64,000 nt of DNA from Hippopus hippopus (lineage: Eukaryota; Mollusca; Bivalvia; Cardiida; Cardiidae): NCBI GenBank assembly GCA_946811185.2, contig OX328108.1:34904493-34968492 (forward strand), in the 5' to 3' direction. This document shows positions 58,016 to 64,000 of the stretch, piece by piece. Within the stretch, counting starts at the first letter, position 1, and the number at the start of each line of letters is the position of its first letter. Under the pieces are notes generated by a model. It ran no database searches. It was not told the DNA's origin and saw nothing but the letters and a program-made list of their open reading frames with translations. The position numbers and the translations under genes are program-made.

Positions 58016-58068
58016 CTGAAAAATAGCAATAATTATATTTAAGCTTGATATAAATTTGTGGGCAATAA

Positions 58069-58310
58069 CAGTTAAACCTGCCTTGGTATATCAAGGCATT
58101 TACAGTTAAACCTGTATTGAAATATGCATTTACAGTTAAACCTGGTGTGAAATATACAGTCATTTAAAGTTAAACCTGTCTTGTATAAACATGTAAAGGC
58201 ATGTATACATGTATAAAGGCAACTACAGATAAACCTGTTTTACAATTTACAGTTAAATCTGTCTTGCAATATAGAAGCATTTAAAGGCAGTTAAACCAGA
58301 ACTATACAGG
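58069..58310. repeat. Degenerate minisatellite, CAGTTAAACCTG unit
   Basis: About seven units of 30-45 bp built on TTTACAGTTAAACCTGTMTTG, just upstream of the first visible integrin exon. Confidence 0.75.
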
Positions 58311-58328
58311 ACTTTAGTTAGTGATGTC

Positions 58329-58557
58329 TTAACCCTTTACCAAACAATGAAATTTAAGACCGGTCCAATTTGACAGCATTTGCAGACGACAAAATAAATA
58401 TGACTCAAAAATTGAAATTTGCTTACGGAAGGGTAGAAAACATTGTGAGAAAAGGAGAAAATGCTGGTAACCAGCATTTTCTCCTTTTCTCACAATGTTT
58501 TCATAAGGCCTTTTCCTAAGGGTCGTTAAAACTCGGGATTGTGTGGTAAAGGGTTAA
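58329..58557 (+). mobile_element. TTAA-hairpin MITE, near consensus
   Basis: TTAA 58329-58332 and 58554-58557, TIR CCCTTTACCA/TGGTAAAGGG perfect, hairpin GTGAGAAAAGGAGAAAATGC and its complement perfect over about 27 bp. The whole right arm is intact. Confidence 0.95.
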
Positions 58558-58660
58558 CCCTTTTCCAATCCAGAGAACGCGGGGGGGGGGGGGGGGGGGG
58601 GGGGAAAGAAGGAGGAGGAGAGAAAATGATGGTAACCATCATTTTCTCCTTTTCTACAGT
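58554..58660 (-). repeat. MITE remnant with a long poly(G) tract
   Basis: Shares the TTAA with the previous copy, then CCCTTTTCCAATCC. An uninterrupted run of about 24 G (58581-58604) is followed by the hairpin GATGGTAACCATCATTTTCT. The run may be unstable or an assembly weak point. Confidence 0.75.
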
Positions 58661-58844
58661 GACATAATTATAAACTTTTAGCTGTAACCATCAATCAAAG
58701 TACTGAAAGTACAGTTGGAAGGCGAGTTTAGAATAGGCACAACATATTGCGATACATTTTTCTGTAGTTTAATCACATTTCCTGATACAGCAAAGTGTAT
58801 AGGGTTGTGCAATGTTCATGCGCAATGGAGACCAGTTTAACTTT

Positions 58845-60250
58845 CCTGAGTTTTAACAAACTTGGGGAAGAAGACTCGTGAAAATATGGTGAAAAATATT
58901 TAAAAGGACTTTTTTTAAATCTCTTTGCCATTTTATTTGAAGGACAATTTTCATTTGATGGCAAAGAGTTTCCACTTATCAGTATATGTTTTTTCAATGT
59001 ATAGAAACTTATATTTAACCATATACATGTAGAACACAATAATGAGTTTAAAAGGCCTTTGGGAAGAAGGCTTGCGAACTTTTGGCGTGAAAAGGAGAAT
59101 TTGGCGCTAACACTACGGTCACAATGTGAAACTGCCGCCTGTCGATTTTTAGACATCGGTGGATTCTTAAAGTTACATGCCGCCGGCCGATTTTTTACAA
59201 ATTGGTGCGAGTGGTCATAAATAACTGCCAGTAAAAGGCCGCCTGACGGGTTCCCGGCGGCGCCAGGCAGTTTCTTAAGTTCGAGGGGTGTGGAACGTCA
59301 TCAGGGTGTCGGCCGGTGGCAGTTAGGCGACAGGGGGATATATAAACCTAGATTGCTCTCGTATCACTACAAAGTGTTCATTATTACTATCAACCACAAG
59401 ATAAATAGATCTAATTTTTAAGAAATTTTTCCTTCCACAAGTTGCCCGCTAAAGGAAGCGGCAAGGGGAAGGACAAGGCGCCAGCACCAAAGCGCAAGAG
59501 ACCAGAGTCCAAGCCCCAGCAATACGCAAATCTCTGAGTCGCTCTGGTGCTATTAGAATCGCCATGACGACTATTTTATATGATGGATGGCCTCGGATTT
59601 ATTTTCAGGGGACCGGGAGTCTGCACTCGGCAGATCGCCGTCCTGCCACCTACCAACACCGACAGTCGCCTCCCAGCTGCTTTTCAATCTCTGCCCTGTC
59701 GCCGGCAGATATTTTGAAATCGTACGGTGGCATGTCGGTAGCATAACGGTAGCAGGCAGCATGCTGGAGAGTGGCAGTTAGTTCCTACTGATCGCCAGCC
59801 GAAGTTTGAAGGCCCTCGAACCCCATGACCGAGTAAAAATCGCGCTGAAGCCTGTCTGCCGCTTGATAGCCACCGCGCGACTACAAAATGCGCCCGGCCG
59901 GCACCCTGACGACAGGCACAATTGGAAAAAATCGGCCGGTGGCAGACAGAATTTTAACTTTTTCTTAAAACTTCAGCGGCGTCTTAGCGGCGTCTAAAAT
60001 GCCACCTGCTGATTGTGCCTGTCATTGAGCTGCCACCGGCCAAATTTGAGCGAAAACTGGCAGTTACCACGCCGGCAGGCGGCATTTACTGATTTGTGAC
60101 CGTACTATAACTGACATTGTCTCCATTTCCTAAAATGTTTTCCATCCTGTTTCAGATAGGTTCCATCAATGGAGCCAGATCTACGTTGTTGCTTGAAAAT
60201 GCATCCAATTTTGACAAGTCTGAATTTCTCTTTTCATGTAAAGAGATAAG
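58845..60250 (-). repeat. Worn MITE fragments around the GC-rich TIR element
   Basis: 58845-58990 is one fragment. 59050-59111 and 60107-60250 are the two halves of another (GGGAAGAAGGCTTGCGAAC ... GACAAGTCTGAATTTC, ATGTAAAGAGATAAG), separated by the insertion at 59115-60103. Confidence 0.65.
59115..60103. mobile_element. GC-rich DNA transposon-like element, 989 bp, non-autonomous
   Basis: Ends ACGGTCACAA and TTGTGACCGT are exact inverted repeats, flanked by ACT on both sides (59112-59114, 60104-60106), with TGCCGCCTG inside both ends. Much richer in GC than its surroundings, with many GCCGGC/CCACCGGCC motifs near both ends. The middle has a TATA-like ATATATAAAC (about 59337) and a lysine-rich frame (KGSGKGKDKAPAPKRKRPES) ending at TGA. 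No transposase recognised. A 3-bp duplication would fit PIF/Harbinger-type elements but is not proof. Confidence 0.75.
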
Positions 60251-60645
60251 AAAATTTCTCCTTTTCAAAAAAAGTTTTTAAATGGCCTCTTTCTCAAGGT
60301 TGTTAAAACAGTACTTGACAGGGTATGGTAAAGGATTAAAGAATGGTTTTTGCTTGAAAATGTATTCAATTTTGGTAGGTCTAACACTGTAATTGAAAGA
60401 CAATTTTTTTGAGAAAGCAATGAGTTTTATTTTATTCCAAAGACAATTTTGTTGAGAGAGCAAAGAGTTTCTAGAAACCTTTAGATGTGCTGAGTTTTAA
60501 TGACCTTAAAGAATGGGGCTTTTAAAAAAAGGAAGGTTTTTTTGAAACATTGCAGGAACATGAGAAAATACTGGCAACGAACACTTTCTCCGTTTCGCAC
60601 AATGTTTACCATTCTATTAAGGATAACCTTCATCATTTGACGGGT
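60247..60645. repeat. MITE right-arm fragment and a worn minus copy
   Basis: 60247-60341 ends GTATGGTAAAGGATTAA. 60483-60645 keeps GAGTTTTAATGACCTTAAAG and a worn hairpin near 60575. Confidence 0.6.
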
Positions 60646-61327
60646 GACTTCATAGGTCCCATGAGGGACGTCCGAGGATGTTCTTTGTTTATACGATTCT
60701 TGTAATCTATGACCCTGTTAACCATTAGAGCGCTGGATTAATGAAATTGGCATTATTCATCTCGGGAAAAATGCTTCATTATTACAATTCTACCCATGGT
60801 TGTTTTGGTCGGATTATTGCAAGGTAGCCCACACTGTAGATCCGACATAAGATTACATATTTTTTGCAGACCATAGATTCATCTTCCTTGTCTGCAAAAG
60901 GGACAGACGTTCTAAGCGGTCTAAGGGTTCATTGACATTAACGCTTGTGTTTCATTAATCCCACGTAACCGGAATGTATGTTCAGCTTGTCCATGTTGTC
61001 GGCAAACATGAAAGAAAAATGGTTGCCTACCCGTCAGTGCAATGATACACCCTATTCCTTTGTTCGACAACAATACATCGTGTACAGTTACACAGATATA
61101 GGCCCTTGGTCTGTGTCCTTAGAAAAACAAGTACACGTCTGATGCATTCTAGGACAGTGGGATTCTCAGTGTCAAGACAATTTTATCATTGTGTCATTCA
61201 GTTTTTAAAAAAAAAAGTGTGGTTGAAGGAAATTTTTTCGAGGAAAATAAATGGATTATATTACATAAAGATTTCAATTTTAATGATGATTGAGGTAAGT
61301 GATTACGTTAACAATTCACAATAATAA
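60646..61327. other. Sequence without recognised genes or repeats
   Basis: Slightly less AT-rich than average. No integrin blade-1 motif found on the minus strand and no other coding signal. Confidence 0.45.
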
Positions 61328-61560
61328 GCGTTTATCCTTTACCTTACGACTAACATTCAGACTAAGTTGAAATTGAAAGCATTTGCAGACGAAAAATTCA
61401 GAGTGGCCCAAATGACGAAATTTGTTCTTGATAGGGTAGAAAACAGTGTGGTTAAAGGAGAAAATGCCGGTTTCCAGCAATTTCCCCACTTCCCATAATG
61501 TTTTCAAAAGCTTGCTTTTTCAGAGTCGTTACAAGTTGGCATTGAGTGGTAAAGGGTTAA
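61328..61560 (+). mobile_element. TTAA-hairpin MITE
   Basis: Left TTATCCTTTACCTTACGAC, hairpin worn near 61470, right end GTGGTAAAGGG plus TTAA 61557-61560. Confidence 0.82.
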
Positions 61561-61825
61561 ATATTTATGAATGATTGCTGAACGTTAAGCAGCGTGACGA
61601 TCAAAAGAAGAAGTTAAAACTATATGGTGTTATAAAAAGGTTGCAGATCATGTTAATGTCATTTTGACAAAGTAAAGTCCGATCATACTCATATATAAGG
61701 AAAGAAACGATCAGACTTTATTTAAGAATTTATTTTATTGAAATTTTACTTCTCATAGACAGAACAATGTTCCCAACAGAGAAAAGAGGCCTGTCAGCGA
61801 CACGTCATTCAAAGAGAGCTATCCG

Positions 61826-61896
61826 ATTGGTTAGTTGTTTATGCATTGTGGAGTAGAAGTAGGTCCGAATGACGTCATTTTAGTAGTTTCTATTGG
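61826..61896. promoter_or_regulatory. Candidate promoter: CRE and two CCAAT boxes
   Basis: A perfect CRE palindrome TGACGTCA (61870-61877) lies between two ATTGG (inverted CCAAT) boxes at 61826-61830 and 61892-61896. Both sites are common in animal proximal promoters. The area lacks the MITE/SINE crowding seen elsewhere. A plausible first exon follows on the plus strand. Confidence 0.35.
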
Positions 61897-62082
61897 CTTA
61901 CAACAATTACAGTTTATTTGTTGTTGTAGCAACACCATCGTAACAATCAACTGATCCAAAGTATTTTGTATTTGACAAAAAGGATGTTTTTCAAGAATTC
62001 GACTTCATTCGTTCTAAAAAATTGAAGTTTCTTCTTGTTATTCTGATTAAATTTACAATGGTCTCGACATGATTTTGTTCTT

Positions 62083-62220
62083 ATGTACTCGAGAAATATC
62101 GAACTATTTGAAAGGCGTTTGGATAATACTGTTCAGAGGCATTTGCAGCAAACAGCCGAGCAGCGACATATGAAGGCGAGAATGAAAATCTCGCCTTCCA
62201 AAAATGATCTTACATGTATC
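62083..62220 (+). CDS. Candidate first coding exon of an unrecognised gene
   Basis: From ATG at 62083 the frame reads MYSRNIELFERRLDNTVQRH and continues charged and glutamine-rich through MKARMKISPSKNDL. It looks more like real protein than the surrounding frames and lies about 200 bp after the CRE/CCAAT cluster. Just upstream is a five-codon uORF beginning ATGGTC. The exon end is not certain (GTATCC or further), and a tRNA-like SINE head follows at about 62240. I do not recognise the protein. Confidence 0.3.
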
Positions 62221-62239
62221 CCTCCCATCCCAAACCCGT

Positions 62240-62310
62240 GCCCAGCTGGTAGCTCAGTGGTAAGTTTATCCGACTTGTGACCTAGTGGTTGTGGGTTGGA
62301 AAGCCAGGCA
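62240..62310 (+). mobile_element. tRNA-like SINE head, isolated
   Basis: CAGCTGGTAGCTCAGTGG (A box) and GTTGTGGGTTGGAAAGCC (degenerate B box); no tail seen before the next MITE. Confidence 0.5.
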
Positions 62311-62329
62311 ATCTTTCTTTATCCTATAC

Positions 62330-62520
62330 CCTTATCCCTTTCCCAAACAATCCCAAGTTTTGACGTCCCTGTGAAAGAAAGCTTTAGAAAACATTGTGTG
62401 AAGAGGAGAAATTGCTGGTAATCTGCATTTTCTGATTTTCCCACAATGCTTTCCATATTTTCACGACCAGCCACGCAATTGCAAACTTTTGCTTTGTTAC
62501 ATATAAATCCCTCCACTAGA
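62330..62520 (-). mobile_element. TTAA-hairpin MITE, right end worn
   Basis: CCCTTTCCCAAACAATCCC at the left, hairpin GCTGGTAATCTGCATTTTC, right arm lost after 62480. Confidence 0.7.
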
Positions 62521-62739
62521 CTGGAAATACCACTTTTCAGTGTTGGTTGTTTATCTCATTTTTTTTTGATATATTTCTGTACAGCGTTGGTTACTTAGTT
62601 ATTTAAATTTTTTCAAACTTTCAATTTTTCGTGTGACATATATACATGTGCTTGTTATTATATACGCATATCTGACAGGTGCAGATAGGAGAAGAGAGTT
62701 GGATACAAGGAAATTCGACTACCAATCCCTAGTTCTTTT

Positions 62740-62945
62740 CCGAATAGATTTCCTTGATTCTTTTACATGCTCAGTGTAAAGCGCCCATACATGCGAGGCT
62801 ACCTCTGGGTTTTTAACCAGTTCACCTCTTGTTGGGTGGGAAACACAAGGTGTCTCTGATATCCTACTAGACCCGGATTCGAACCCCAGACCTTCAGATT
62901 GGTAGTCCAAAGTTTTAACCACTAGGCCACCACTCCACCAAACAC
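62740..62945 (-). mobile_element. SINE with tRNA-like head, other family
   Basis: Minus strand: GTGGTGGCCTAGTGGTTAA (A box) and GGGGTTCGAATCCGGG (B box, 62872-62887). A body without the Deu/Meta-like motifs runs to about 62740. Not a functional tRNA gene: the cloverleaf is extended and mismatched. Confidence 0.65.
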
Positions 62946-63245
62946 ATTTAAATTGTCGTCTACAAATGCTTTCAATTTGGACAACTGCAAATTTTTTTCG
63001 TTCCATAAAGAGCTATATCAGTTCTAATCCAGTTGCATTAACCCTTTACCGCACAATGCCGACTTTTAATGACCCTGGGGAACAAGCTTTCTGAAAACAT
63101 TGTGGGAAAAGGAGACCAGCATTTTCCCCTTTTCCCACAATGTTTTCAAAGAAAAACTGCGTCAGTTGAGCCATGTTGAAATTGTTGTCTGCAAAAGCTC
63201 TCAATTTGGACAAGGCTAAAATTTTGTTGTCTGGTAAAGGGTTAA
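62946..63245 (-). mobile_element. MITE right-arm fragment and a MITE copy with shortened hairpin
   Basis: 62946-63014 right arm only. 63038-63245 has TTAA at both ends; the hairpin has lost GAAAATGCTGGT on one side. Confidence 0.8.
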
Positions 63246-63540
63246 GTCAGCATCTACCACAACAACCTATTACAACTCTTACCTGTAATCATGAAGTAGT
63301 ATCCTTTCTGTATCCCACCCAACCCCACCCCATTTTCTTGTATTGATTACCACTCTACAATCCCCCAACAGTGTGTTCTGGGCCCTGTTCCTATACCCTT
63401 ATATAGCTTCTTATCCAGTCACATTATGTCAGCCTTTACTATAGCAACTTGTACATGTACATATATTATGAATGATATCAATTAAAGGTGTTACTACCAC
63501 AATCAAAAGGTCAGATAAACCCTCTACCCTGTGGTCCTGT
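63246..63540. other. Unassigned sequence
   Basis: CT-rich in part (CCCACCCAACCCCACCCC near 63316); no gene or repeat recognised. Confidence 0.45.
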
Positions 63541-63542
63541 GT

Positions 63543-63764
63543 TTTAACCATTACCATACAATCACGACATTTAACGATCCTAAAAAAGAAGGTTTTTGAA
63601 AACATTGTAGAAAAAGAAGAGAATGCTGGAAACCAGCATATTCTCCTTTTCCCACAATGTTTTCTACCCTATCAAAGGAAGAAATCATCATTTAGCAACA
63701 TTTATCTTCTGCACATGCTTTCAATTTGGACCATTTCAAAATTTTGTCGTTGGTAAAGAGTTAA
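63543..63764 (-). mobile_element. TTAA-hairpin MITE, complete
   Basis: TTAA 63543-63546 and 63761-63764; hairpin GCTGGAAACCAGCATATTCT. Confidence 0.87.
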
Positions 63765-64000
63765 CAACCCTAAGGAAAAAAAAAATATCTCCACCCTGTT
63801 AAAGGGCATTGTCTCCTTTTCTCATAATATATCTTTTGCTATTCTTTTAGAGGCAAATACATGTACCACCATATGACAATGTTTGATGTGTGGGCTGCCA
63901 ATGCTTTCAATATGGACAAATCTATCTGAAATCTGGTAAAAATTTCAGATATTTAGCCTGATAAGCCCTCATTAACTCTTCATAAAATGACAAAATTTTA
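63761..64000. repeat. Worn minus MITE and the start of a plus copy cut by the window end
   Basis: 63761-63940 keeps inner pieces and an end ATCTGGTAAAAAT. 63972-64000 is the left end TTAACTCTTCATAAAATGAC of a copy that continues beyond the window. Confidence 0.6.

Noticed and set aside
59564..59781. Open frames in the GC-rich element as genes
   Set aside because: Overlapping frames on both strands reflect high GC and few stops; no domain is recognisable and they lie between inverted ends.
1..64000. Autonomous transposase, reverse transcriptase or viral gene
   Set aside because: No long frame or catalytic motif of transposase, RepHel, integrase or polymerase was found on either strand. All elements here look non-autonomous.

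Overview
The window is animal nuclear DNA, most likely from a bivalve mollusc (inference). The reasons are low GC, a gene split into many small exons with GT/AG borders, tRNA-derived SINEs of mollusc type, and several families of repeat with an ACGG-rich simple-sequence core like the bivalve 'pearl' elements. Nothing looks bacterial or viral.

The one gene that can be read confidently is on the minus strand. It is an integrin alpha subunit with 22 recognised exons between 58015 and 6218, joining in one open frame of 996 residues plus stop. Exon phases match at every junction and no exon carries a stop or frameshift, so the gene looks intact. The visible protein begins in the second blade of the beta-propeller. 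It continues through three calcium-loop blades, the thigh, calf-1 and calf-2 domains, a furin-type RNRKRR site, one transmembrane helix, the GFFKR motif and a 44-residue tail that contains NPTY. There is no inserted I-domain. The signal peptide and first blade were not found and probably lie beyond 64000. A weak candidate first exon of another gene, behind a CRE/CCAAT-rich promoter, lies on the plus strand near 61820-62220.

Everything else is intron or flank, and most of it is transposon. The dominant family is a piggyBac-like MITE of about 220-230 bp: TTAA target site, ends CYCTTTACCA/TGGTAAAGRG, and a central hairpin of up to 29 bp per arm. I count about 70-80 full or partial copies in both orientations, roughly a fifth to a quarter of the window. 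Two copies sit inside SINEs and show the TTAA duplication directly. Other copies are interrupted by SINEs, one with a 12-bp target duplication.

The second big class is long elements with hairpin ends, a simple-sequence tract of ACGG type, and internal tandem arrays of 145-170 bp units, probably non-autonomous rolling-circle elements. They occupy about 344-2665, 10398-11469, 12212-13321, 14632-16590, 17248-20554, 23387-24875, 26598-27938, 32980-34569 and 43493-44606. Smaller residents are Deu/Meta-like and V-like SINEs, a GGGGG-ended MITE, a GATCAAGATCAGACTG palindrome element, one GC-rich 989-bp TIR element, and a poly(A)-tailed retrocopy with a 16-bp target duplication.

By region: 1-6217 is downstream flank made of repeats; 6218-10154 encodes the tail, membrane segment and end of calf-2; 10155-32463 holds three large repeat-filled introns and two calf-2 exons; 32464-47295 encodes most of calf-2, calf-1 and the thigh; 48693-58015 encodes the propeller; 58016-64000 is the 5' intron or upstream region.
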